Positions 1-5,794 of a stretch of 5,908 nucleotides of DNA are shown piece by piece. The DNA comes from Micrococcales bacterium (GTDB taxonomy: Bacteria; Actinomycetota; Actinomycetes; Actinomycetales; Dermatophilaceae), in assembly GCA_030537915.1 (NCBI GenBank), contig JAUNUZ010000162.1:1-5908 (forward strand). The letters run 5' to 3'. Made by a program: the position numbers and the translations under genes. Under the pieces are notes generated by a model. It had not been told where the DNA came from and made no database searches. It saw nothing but the letters and a program-made list of their open reading frames with translations. Position 1 is the stretch's first letter. The number at the start of each line of letters is the position of its first letter.

Positions 1-10
1 GCACGCGGTC

Positions 11-26
11 CCGTGCCCGCCCACGG
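11..26 (-). terminator. Weak stem-loop after the hemerythrin gene
   Basis: A perfect 5-bp GC-rich stem (CCGTG/CACGG) with a 6-base loop lies about 15 bases past the hemerythrin stop codon. There is no T-run after it, so it is at best a weak or factor-assisted terminator. Short GC stems arise often by chance in DNA of this composition. The remaining bases of 1-41 hold nothing I can identify. Confidence 0.2.
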
Positions 27-41
27 CACACCGCGCGCAAC

Positions 42-539
42 TCACCCACTACCCGACGCGCTCGGCTGCTCCGATCGCTCCGCTTGCTCCCGGACGCGCT
101 CGCAACGTTCCCAGTCGGCCGCGTCCAGCACCACGGCCGCCGCCGGAAAGAGCCCGTTGTCCTCCCGGATGATGTGCTCATAAAGGACGTCGAAGGCGCA
201 CAGAACTGGGCGCCAGTCGATCTGCTCCGGTCGCCCCTGGTCGGCCAGCGCCAGTGTCGCCGCGATGATCTCGTCGAGTTCGTCGTGCTCCTCGTAGAGG
301 ATGCCGGCCTGCGGCTCGAACTCCTCGAAGCGCGTCATCGAGAGGTAGAGAGCCCGCTCCTCGACCGCGTTGTGGATCTGCATGACACGGGCCAGCGCCC
401 GCACCTGATCGATCGCGCCGGCAATGTCCTCGCTCTCGACGCATCGCCGGGTCTGGCCGCAGTAGTTCTGGATCTCGACGTGCTCGGCCATGAGCAAGCC
501 GATCGTCTTGATCTCCTGACACCCGCAGTACTGGCACAT
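42..539 (-). CDS. Hemerythrin (HHE) domain protein with N-terminal CxxCxC
   Basis: A 165-residue cytoplasmic protein predicted to be a hemerythrin-type four-helix bundle with a carboxylate-bridged diiron site. Candidate ligands are spaced as in HHE-domain proteins: His20 in the first helix, His56 and Glu60 (HNAVE), His85 (EEHDEL), and His122 with Glu126 or Asp127 (HIIRED), followed by the typical GLFPA. The protein opens with MCQYCGCQ, a Cys2-x2-Cys5-x-Cys7 motif that I recall from small actinobacterial hemerythrins; its role is unknown to me. No signal peptide or membrane segment is visible, and the tail (about 155-165) is Ser/Gly-rich and probably disordered. The start at 539 is chosen over an in-frame ATG 14 codons upstream because a GGAGGT ribosome binding site lies 6 bases before it and the protein then begins exactly at the Cys motif. 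Hemerythrins of this type are linked to oxygen, NO or iron-sulfur repair; the actual ligand here is not shown. The fetB-like gene upstream on the same strand may be related through iron. Confidence 0.9.
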   Translation of the reverse strand: MCQYCGCQEIKTIGLLMAEHVEIQNYCGQTRRCVESEDIAGAIDQVRALARVMQIHNAVEERALYLSMTRFEEFEPQAGILYEEHDELDEIIAATLALADQGRPEQIDWRPVLCAFDVLYEHIIREDNGLFPAAAVVLDAADWERCERVREQAERSEQPSASGSG

Positions 540-545
540 CGCGCT

Positions 546-551
546 ACCTCC
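546..551 (-). promoter_or_regulatory. Ribosome binding site of the hemerythrin gene
   Basis: GGAGGT on the minus strand, 6 bases before the ATG at 539. It is the only strong Shine-Dalgarno sequence seen ahead of a gene in this window, and it decides the start in favour of 539 over the in-frame ATG at 581. Confidence 0.8.
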
Positions 552-558
552 GCAGACG

Positions 559-587
559 ACCCTACGCCGGGCGTGCCGCAATTGAAA
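559..587 (-). promoter_or_regulatory. Candidate promoter of the hemerythrin gene
   Basis: On the minus strand a TAGGGT (-10 like, fits TAnnnT; 559-564) lies 17 bases downstream of TTTCAA (582-587), which matches the -35 consensus at only three positions. Transcription would begin near 552, leaving a leader of about a dozen bases with the ribosome binding site right at its 5' end. The -35 element overlaps one copy of the repeat described at 582-608, so a regulator bound there could control it. Inferred from spacing only. Confidence 0.3.
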
Positions 588-608
588 CGACGCTGTCCGT
601 TTAAACGA
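582..608. repeat. Direct repeat pair with a perfect 10-bp palindrome
   Basis: Plus strand TTGAAACGA (582-590) and TTTAAACGA (600-608) match at 8 of 9 bases and start 18 bases apart. The second copy lies within CGTTTAAACG (598-607), a perfect palindrome. This AT-rich patch stands out in a GC-rich intergenic region and sits on or just above the predicted -35 of the hemerythrin gene. It could be an operator; I do not recognise the regulator. Confidence 0.4.
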
Positions 609-624
609 GGCACATCGTTAAGGA

Positions 625-647
625 GCCGGCGAACCGGGCCCGCTGGC
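625..647 (-). terminator. Imperfect hairpin downstream of the permease gene
   Basis: On the minus strand a 10-bp stem with one A-C mismatch and two G-T pairs closes on a 3-base loop, starting about 17 bases after the permease stop codon. It is followed by TCCTTAACG, not a true T-tract. The position suits an end of transcription between the permease and hemerythrin genes, consistent with the latter having its own promoter. Confidence 0.4.
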
Positions 648-663
648 GCGGACCGCTCGGTGC

Positions 664-1443
664 CTAGCCGGCATGTGCGGGAGCGCGCACAGTCCCCCGG
701 ACGACCAGCTCAAGCACGAGGGCAACGGCCACGGACTGGCTGAGCAGGATCCCGGCGAGCACGACGAGCTGCAGCGCCGCGGCCTCCAGCGGTGTCGCGC
801 CCCCCAGCAGCGTTCCGACAAAGGCACCGGGCAGCGTGACGATCCCCACGGTGCGGGTCTGGTCCAGGCCGGGCAGCAGCGCCAGCCTCGCGGCGTCCCG
901 GCTGACGAGCAGGGCGGCGTCGCGAGCCATGAGACCGATCGAGAGGCCCGCCTCGTACTCCCCCCGCCGCTCGACGAGAGCGTCGAGGCTGCGCTTGCCG
1001 CCCAGGGTCGTGGCGGTCATCGCGTTGCCGATGAGGATCCCGGCCGTGGGGATGACCGCGATGGGCTGAAGTGGCAACAGGCCCGAGGCCAGCAGACCCA
1101 CGGTCACCGGCAGCGCACCGAGCGCAACCGGGGCGAGGATCCACCCGCGCCGACCCAGACCCATCCGGCCCGCACTCGTCCAGGACGCCACGACGACCAT
1201 CAGCGCAAGGAACGTCGCGGTTGCCCACCAGGACTGGAGCACGAGCGCGATGACCGCGCCGACCAAGGCCAGTTGCACGGTCGCACGCGCGACGGCCACC
1301 AGCTCCTCGCGACCCTGTCCAAGGCCGCTCGCGCGGCGCACGAGCGCGGCCAGGACGGCGCAGACGGCGACGACTGCGACGAGTCGCGCGACGTCCCCCA
1401 CGGACGACAGCGTCAGGAGGGCGGACGAGCCGGCAGCAGTCAC
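664..1443 (-). CDS. FetB/YbbM-family (UPF0014) ABC transporter permease
   Basis: A 259-residue integral membrane protein, the usual length for this family, with about seven hydrophobic segments (roughly 17-36, 54-70, 72-90, 101-122, 126-146, 197-215, 220-248). Family hallmarks are visible: IGNAMTATTL (138-147), followed by a charged cytoplasmic loop with ERRGEYEAGLS, and LPGAFVGTLLGGATPLEAAALQ around 204-225, equivalent to the LPGMMTGQILxGxxPxxA signature of FetB. In E. coli FetB works with the ATPase FetA and is linked to iron export and peroxide resistance. The ATPase partner is not in this window; it would have to lie elsewhere. The start is a GTG at 1443 preceded by a poor ribosome binding site (AGGA about 12 bases upstream, inside a stem-loop), so the exact start is uncertain. 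It lies 63 bases after the radical SAM gene on the same strand and might be co-transcribed with it. The family call is firm; the substrate is inferred. Confidence 0.85.
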   Translation of the reverse strand: MTAAGSSALLTLSSVGDVARLVAVVAVCAVLAALVRRASGLGQGREELVAVARATVQLALVGAVIALVLQSWWATATFLALMVVVASWTSAGRMGLGRRGWILAPVALGALPVTVGLLASGLLPLQPIAVIPTAGILIGNAMTATTLGGKRSLDALVERRGEYEAGLSIGLMARDAALLVSRDAARLALLPGLDQTRTVGIVTLPGAFVGTLLGGATPLEAAALQLVVLAGILLSQSVAVALVLELVVRGTVRAPAHAG

Positions 1444-1454
1444 CCGCCCATTGT

Positions 1455-1469
1455 CCTGCCGCGGGCAGG
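1455..1469 (-). other. Perfect GC stem-loop before the permease start
   Basis: CCTGCC-CGC-GGCAGG on the minus strand forms a 6-bp perfect stem with a 3-base loop. It sits 37 bases after the radical SAM stop codon and 11 bases before the permease GTG. It has no T-tract. It could be a weak terminator or attenuator for the upstream gene, or it could hide the only AGGA-like ribosome binding sequence of the permease gene. Confidence 0.35.
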
Positions 1470-1506
1470 TCCGGTGCCGGTCACGTCAGTGGAATCGCCG
1501 GTGTGC

Positions 1507-3489
1507 TCACTCCGAGACCGCCTCGAGCATCTCCTCCCGGCCTGAGCCGAGCACGGTGAGGGGCAGCAGGGTCTTGCCGGTCGGGCCGATCTCGATCTGC
1601 GTGCCCAGCTGCGGGCATACGCCACAGTCGAAGCACGGCGTCCAGCGGCAATCGTCCTGCTCCCGGGCGTCGAGCGCGTCCTGCCAGTCGTCCCACAACC
1701 AGGCCTTGTCAAGACCGGAGTCAAGGTGGTCCCAGGGCAGAATCTCATCCTCGGCCCGCTCTCGCGTCGTGTACCAGTCGACATCGACGCCCGTTCCGGC
1801 CAGGGCCGATTCGGCGCAGCGCATCCAGCGCTCGTAGGAGAAGTGTTCGCTCCATCCGTCGAACCGCCCGCCATCGCGCCAAACCGCCTCGATGACGCGC
1901 CCGACCCGCCGGTCACCGCGCGAAAGCAGTCCCTCGACGATCCCGGGCTGACCGTCGTGATAGCGGAATCCGATCGCTGAGCCGTAGCCCCGGTCGGAGC
2001 GGATCGCCTCGCGCAGCTTGCGCAGCCGGTCGTCGGTGCCGGCCGCCGACAGCTGCGCGGCCCACTGGAACGGCGTGTGCGGCTTGGGTACGAAACCCCC
2101 GATGCTCACCGTGCAGCGGATGTCGCGACGGCCGCTGATCTGGCGGCCGGTCTCGATGACGCGCTTCGCGAGGTCGGCGATCTGCAGGACGTCTTCGTCG
2201 GTCTCGGTGGGAAGCCCGCACATGAAGTAGAGCTTGACCTGCCGCCAGCCGGCCTCGTACGCGGCCGCGACGGTGCGGATGAGGTCCTCTTCGCTCACCA
2301 TCTTGTTGATGACGCGCCGGATCCGCTCGCTGCCGCCTTCGGGAGCAAATGTCAGACCGGAGCGACGCCCGTTGCGTGTCAGCTCGTTGGCCAGGTCGAT
2401 GTTGAAGGCGTCGACGCGTGTGCTCGGCAGCGACAGCCCCGTCTGGGTCCCCTCGTAGCGATCCGCGAGACCCTTGGTGATCTGGGCGATCTCGGAGTGG
2501 TCGGCGCTGCTCAAAGAGAGCAACCCGACCTCCTCGTATCCGGTCGCGGCGAGCCCCCGCTCGACCATCTCGCCGATGCCGGTGATCGAGCGCTCACGCA
2601 CCGGGCGGGTAATCATGCCGGCCTGGCAAAAGCGACAGCCGCGCGTGCAACCGCGGAAGATCTCGACGCTCATCCGCTCGTGCACACTCTCGGCGAGGGG
2701 GACCAGGGGTTGCTTCGGGTAGGGCCACGCGTCGAGGTCCATCACCGTGTGCTTGCTCACCGTCTGTGGGACACCCGCGGCGACCAGGTCGTCGCGGACC
2801 CCGATGCCGGCGACGAAGCCGGCGTCGTCGAAGTCCACGGTGTAGAACGCGGGCACGTAGACACCGCCGGTGCGCGCCAGGCGTAGGAGCAGCTCGTGTC
2901 GCCCGCCCGGCCTCCCCTGCGTCTTCCAGTCGCGCAGGATGTCGGTGATCGCGATGACCGCTTCCTCACCATCACCGATCACGACCGCGTCGACGAAGTC
3001 GGCGACCGGCTCGGGGTTGAAGCTCGCGTGCCCGCCGATGAGGACGATCGGATCGTCCTCGCGGCGGTCGTCCGCGTGCAGCGGGATCCCGGCCAGGTCG
3101 AGGGCGGTCAGCATGTTGGTGTAGTTGAGCTCGGTCGGAAAGCTCAGCCCGAAGACGTCGAAATCGCGCACGGCGCGGTGGCCGTCGACGGTCAGCTGCG
3201 GGACCTCGTGCTCGCGCATCAGCGCCTCGAGGTCGGGCCACACGGCATACGTACGCTCCGCCAGGGCATCGCCGCGCTCATTGAGCACTTCGTAGAGGAT
3301 CATGACGCCCTGGTTGGGCAGGCCGATCTCGTAGGCGTCCGGATACATCAGCGCCCACCTGACGGTGTCCGGACCGCCGCACTCCCAGTCCTTAATCTGG
3401 GAGTTCAGCTCACCGCCGACATACTGGATCGGCTTGCTCACGCGCTCGAGCAGTGGCTCGAGCTCTTCGAAGCGGGACTGTCCAGACAT
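1507..3489 (-). CDS. B12-binding-like/radical SAM protein, TIGR03960 family
   Basis: A 660-residue cytoplasmic protein of the uncharacterised TIGR03960 radical SAM family. An N-terminal region starting KPIQYVGGELNS (about 19-30) leads into a cobalamin-binding-like fold (about 45-185, with VFGLSFPTELNYTN, LIGGHASFNPEP and VIGDGEE). The radical SAM core follows, with the cluster motif CTRGCRFC (Cys281, Cys285, Cys288) that holds a 4Fe-4S cluster and cleaves S-adenosylmethionine, then LTFAPEGGSERIR (379-391), KLYFMCGLPTET (419-430) and GGFVPKPHTPFQW (464-476). The C-terminus has LPWDHLDSG (584-592) and a four-cysteine motif (Cys614, 619, 622, 625). No classic DxHxxG cobalamin motif was seen, so B12 binding is not assured. 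The reaction is unknown. The frame stays open 60 codons upstream, but that would run into ribF; the ATG at 3489 is where family members start and it has a leaderless-type promoter. In many actinobacteria this gene is followed by a TIGR03936 gene and RNase E/G; here a permease follows. Confidence 0.9.
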   Translation of the reverse strand: MSGQSRFEELEPLLERVSKPIQYVGGELNSQIKDWECGGPDTVRWALMYPDAYEIGLPNQGVMILYEVLNERGDALAERTYAVWPDLEALMREHEVPQLTVDGHRAVRDFDVFGLSFPTELNYTNMLTALDLAGIPLHADDRREDDPIVLIGGHASFNPEPVADFVDAVVIGDGEEAVIAITDILRDWKTQGRPGGRHELLLRLARTGGVYVPAFYTVDFDDAGFVAGIGVRDDLVAAGVPQTVSKHTVMDLDAWPYPKQPLVPLAESVHERMSVEIFRGCTRGCRFCQAGMITRPVRERSITGIGEMVERGLAATGYEEVGLLSLSSADHSEIAQITKGLADRYEGTQTGLSLPSTRVDAFNIDLANELTRNGRRSGLTFAPEGGSERIRRVINKMVSEEDLIRTVAAAYEAGWRQVKLYFMCGLPTETDEDVLQIADLAKRVIETGRQISGRRDIRCTVSIGGFVPKPHTPFQWAAQLSAAGTDDRLRKLREAIRSDRGYGSAIGFRYHDGQPGIVEGLLSRGDRRVGRVIEAVWRDGGRFDGWSEHFSYERWMRCAESALAGTGVDVDWYTTRERAEDEILPWDHLDSGLDKAWLWDDWQDALDAREQDDCRWTPCFDCGVCPQLGTQIEIGPTGKTLLPLTVLGSGREEMLEAVSE

Positions 3490-3496
3490 GGGTGTC

Positions 3497-3526
3497 AGCG
3501 TAGGCGAGCCAACCGACAGGCCCCAA
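3497..3526 (-). promoter_or_regulatory. Candidate leaderless promoter of the radical SAM gene
   Basis: On the minus strand TACGCT (-10, fits TAnnnT; 3497-3502) ends 7 bases before the ATG at 3489, and TTGGGG (-35 like; 3521-3526) lies 18 bases further upstream. This spacing would start transcription at or next to the A of the ATG, giving a leaderless mRNA, common in actinomycetes. No Shine-Dalgarno sequence is found in front of this ATG, which supports the idea. The rest of the 143-base gap to ribF shows no convincing terminator. Confidence 0.5.
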
Positions 3527-3632
3527 TCGCCGACACCTTCGGCGCCGGCCGCCCCGGACGTAACGCCTCCCGGATACGCCCAACGGGGATCTCGGGCAGG
3601 GTTTCCCGCTACCGCAGGGCGCTCACGCGGGC

Positions 3633-4613
3633 TTAACTCGGCACGATCGTGGACAGGATCCGACGACAATCGACGACGTCCTGGGCCATCTGCTCGAGCA
3701 GCTCGTCAACGGATTCGAAGCGAAGGGTCGGCCGCAGCCGCTCGACGAACTCGATCGTCGCGGATTCGCCGTAGAGCTCGAGGTCGGTGCGATCCAGCAC
3801 GTAGGCCTCGACGCGGCGGTGGGTGCCGTCGAAGGTCGGGTTGGTGCCGACGGAGATCGCCGCGGGCAGCGTGCGATCGTGGTCGGTCTCCGGCAGGTGC
3901 GGCCGCAGCAGCCATCCTGCATACACCCCGTCGACCGGGATGAGTCCGGCACAGTGCTGCTCGAGGTTCGCGGTGGGATAGCCCAGGTCACGGCCGCGAT
4001 GATCACCGTGCACGACGACCCCGGAGACGCGGTGCGGCCGACCCAGGACGGCGGCCGCGCCGGCGACATCACCGTCCGCGAGCAGGCCCCGCACCTGCGT
4101 GGAGGACCATCGGATCAGCTGACCCCCATCCCCCTCGTCGTCGCCCTGATCGAGAATGGTCACAACCTCGAAGCCAAGCTTCTCGCCCAACTCCAGCAGC
4201 GTGTGCACGTCGCCGGAGTTCCGCACCCCGAAGCGGGTGTCCTGCCCGACGACGACGGTCTGCGCCCGCAGCGTCTCGACGAAGACCTCCTCCACGAAGC
4301 GCTCGGGACTCCACGTCGCCAGTTCGCGCGTGAACTCCATGACGTAGACCGCGTCGATGCCGGCCGCCTCGAGCAGGCTGAGGCGGTGCTCGAGGGTGGT
4401 GATGAGGTGCGGTGCCCGCTCCGGGAAGAGCACGGCCAGCGGGTGGGGATCGAAGGTCACCGCTACCGAGCACAGCCCGGCGGCGGTAGCACGGGCCGCC
4501 ACCTCGGCGAGGACGAGGCGGTGACCTCGATGGACACCGTCGAAATTGCCGAGGGTGACGACAGAACCGTCGAGGTCCGCGGGGATCTGGCTGACATCGC
4601 TCCATCGCTGCAC
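3633..4613 (-). CDS. ribF: Bifunctional riboflavin kinase/FMN adenylyltransferase
   Basis: A 326-residue cytoplasmic enzyme that phosphorylates riboflavin to FMN and then adenylates FMN to FAD. The N-terminal adenylyltransferase domain (about 1-180) has the nucleotidyltransferase motif GNFDGVHRGH (22-31), TFDPHP (53-58), VGQDTRFG (122-129, where many relatives have an aromatic residue in place of Thr126) and the SSTQVR motif (170-175). The C-terminal riboflavin kinase domain (about 183-326) has GHRGRDLGYPTANL (203-216) with the PTAN motif, DGVYAGW (228-234), SVGTNPTFDG (254-263), RRVEAYVLD (266-274) with the likely catalytic Glu269, and FVERLRPTLRF (289-299). Length and domain order are normal. 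The start is taken as the GTG at 4613, giving the MQRW opening usual for actinobacterial RibF; the ATG at 4661 adds 16 Arg/Ser-rich residues that look like read-through of upstream DNA. Neither start has a good ribosome binding site. The gene is flanked here by a dehydrogenase and a radical SAM gene, without truB beside it. Confidence 0.95.
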   Translation of the reverse strand: MQRWSDVSQIPADLDGSVVTLGNFDGVHRGHRLVLAEVAARATAAGLCSVAVTFDPHPLAVLFPERAPHLITTLEHRLSLLEAAGIDAVYVMEFTRELATWSPERFVEEVFVETLRAQTVVVGQDTRFGVRNSGDVHTLLELGEKLGFEVVTILDQGDDEGDGGQLIRWSSTQVRGLLADGDVAGAAAVLGRPHRVSGVVVHGDHRGRDLGYPTANLEQHCAGLIPVDGVYAGWLLRPHLPETDHDRTLPAAISVGTNPTFDGTHRRVEAYVLDRTDLELYGESATIEFVERLRPTLRFESVDELLEQMAQDVVDCRRILSTIVPS

Positions 4614-4619
4614 GCGCCA

Positions 4620-4625
4620 ACTGTA
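4620..4625 (-). promoter_or_regulatory. Candidate -10 element of ribF
   Basis: TACAGT on the minus strand fits the TAnnnT -10 pattern and ends 6 bases before the GTG at 4613, the spacing expected for a leaderless transcript. No clear -35 box is found 16-19 bases upstream, so support is modest. It agrees with the lack of a Shine-Dalgarno sequence and with GTG 4613 as the start. Confidence 0.35.
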
Positions 4626-4686
4626 GCGAGCGCTGCGCGGGCTCCTGCGCCTCTCCCCCATCTGCTGCGCGCGGGGCCTGCCGCGT

Positions 4687-4704
4687 GGCCGCCGCCGAGC
4701 GGCC
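4687..4704 (-). terminator. GC stem-loop after the alcohol dehydrogenase gene
   Basis: GGCCGC/GCGGCC forms a perfect 6-bp stem with a 6-base loop, starting 18 bases past the dehydrogenase stop codon. No T-tract follows. The placement between the dehydrogenase and ribF, and the possible separate ribF promoter, make a transcription end plausible but not certain. Confidence 0.35.
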
Positions 4705-4722
4705 CGATCGGGAGCCGACAGG

Positions 4723-5790
4723 TCAGCGCGTCAGGTCCACGACGGTCATTCCCGAACCGTCCGGCGAGGGCGGTCTGCTCATCGCGGCGAGCGCCTCGGG
4801 CGCCTCACCGAGGCCGATGACCCGCCCCAGGAGGACCGACAGGTCGATCTGCGCCGCGACGAGGGCGAGCATCGCCGGGTAGTCGGCGGCCGCGAGCCCG
4901 TGGGTTCCGTACACCCGCAGTTCGTGCGCGACGACGCGGTCCATCGGCAGGGCGGTCCAGGCGTTGTCGCCGAGCAGGAGGCCAGCCTGGACGTGGCGGC
5001 CCCTGCGACGCAGCGACAGGACGGACGCGGCGACAACCGCGGGGTTGCCGATCGCGTCGATGCCCACGTGCGCCCCGCCGTCGGTGGCCTCGTGCACGCG
5101 CTCGGCCAGGGCGTGCGGCTCATCCGAGCCGGCGAGGATCGTGGCGTGGGCGCCGAGCCGCCTCGCGGTGGCAAGGGCGTCGGCGCTGACGTCGACGGCG
5201 ACGACCCGCGCGCCCAGGGCGGACCCGATGAGCAGCGCCGAGAGCCCGACCCCGCCGACGCCGAAGACGGCGAGCCACGGGCGCTGCGGACCTTGGCCGA
5301 CTCCGATACCCCCGTGCGCCGTGACAGCGCGGTAGGCCGTCGCGAAGCGGCAGCCGAGCGCCGCAGCCTCGGCGTCCCCGATCGCCTCAGGCACCCGGAC
5401 GAGATTTGCGTCGGCGCTGTGCAGCGCGACGAACTCGGCGAAGGAACCCCACCCGGTGAAGCCCGGCTGGGTCTGGTGGGGGCACACCTGCGGATCGCCC
5501 GCCCGGCAGGTCGCGCACACGCCGCAGCCGCAGACAAAGGGCACAGTGACGCGATCCCCGACCCGCCATTCGCGCACCCCGGACCCGAGGGCCTCGATCG
5601 TCCCGACGAGCTCGTGACCGGGCACGTGCGGCAAGGCCACGGGGTCGTGCCCCATCCACGCGTGCCAATCGGAACGGCATACCCCCGTGGCTGCGACCCG
5701 CACGACGACCCCGCCGGGGGGCGCCGACGGTGCGGGCACGTCGAGAACCTGCGGGGGCTGCCCATAGGCGTCGTAGACGACGGCGCGCAT
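4723..5790 (-). CDS. Zinc-dependent medium-chain alcohol dehydrogenase
   Basis: A 355-residue cytoplasmic oxidoreductase of the MDR superfamily, normal length, predicted to interconvert an alcohol and its aldehyde or ketone with a nicotinamide cofactor. The GroES-like catalytic domain carries the zinc ligands Cys38 (GVCRSDWHAWMG), His59-Glu60 (PGHE) and Cys147 (LGCRF). The structural zinc loop is Cys89-x2-Cys92-x2-Cys95-x7-Cys103, with an extra cysteine at 87. The Rossmann domain has GVGGVG (177-182), and the acidic Asp200 at the end of the second strand (VVAVD) favours NAD over NADP. The protein ends cleanly with GMTVVDLTR. It resembles zinc alcohol dehydrogenases annotated as AdhP- or Adh-like; the physiological substrate cannot be read from the sequence. 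The ATG at 5790 gives the standard MRAVVYD opening. It lies 4 bases after the stop of the upstream gene, so the two are probably one operon with coupled translation; the ribosome binding site (GGTAGAG) is poor. Confidence 0.9.
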   Translation of the reverse strand: MRAVVYDAYGQPPQVLDVPAPSAPPGGVVVRVAATGVCRSDWHAWMGHDPVALPHVPGHELVGTIEALGSGVREWRVGDRVTVPFVCGCGVCATCRAGDPQVCPHQTQPGFTGWGSFAEFVALHSADANLVRVPEAIGDAEAAALGCRFATAYRAVTAHGGIGVGQGPQRPWLAVFGVGGVGLSALLIGSALGARVVAVDVSADALATARRLGAHATILAGSDEPHALAERVHEATDGGAHVGIDAIGNPAVVAASVLSLRRRGRHVQAGLLLGDNAWTALPMDRVVAHELRVYGTHGLAAADYPAMLALVAAQIDLSVLLGRVIGLGEAPEALAAMSRPPSPDGSGMTVVDLTR

Positions 5791-5794
5791 CGCT

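Noticed and set aside
84..743. Long plus-strand open frame opposite the hemerythrin gene
   Set aside because: It is antisense to a gene with clear motifs and a ribosome binding site. Its product is low-complexity and rich in Arg, Asp, Leu and Val, typical of mirror frames in GC-rich DNA.
673..1545. 290-codon plus-strand frame opposite the permease gene
   Set aside because: The product is dominated by Arg, Gly, Gln, Asp and His without recognisable motifs, while the opposite strand encodes a clear membrane protein.
2077..3636. Long plus-strand frames opposite the radical SAM gene (2077-2886 and 2896-3636)
   Set aside because: They mirror the third-position GC bias of the real gene and contain no domain signatures.
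3490..3669. A 60-codon N-terminal extension of the radical SAM protein
   Set aside because: The extension would overlap the end of ribF, is Pro/Gly/Ala-rich without motifs, and family members begin near MSGQSRFEELEPLL. The ATG at 3489 also has a promoter at leaderless spacing.
4703..4712. Perfect palindrome CCCGATCGGG between the dehydrogenase gene and ribF
   Set aside because: It leaves no loop for a hairpin, and a 10-bp GC-rich palindrome is not surprising at this base composition. No sign of an operator context.
3819..4820. 333-codon plus-strand frame opposite ribF
   Set aside because: Antisense to well-conserved RibF motifs; it also runs through the intergenic gap into the dehydrogenase 3' end.
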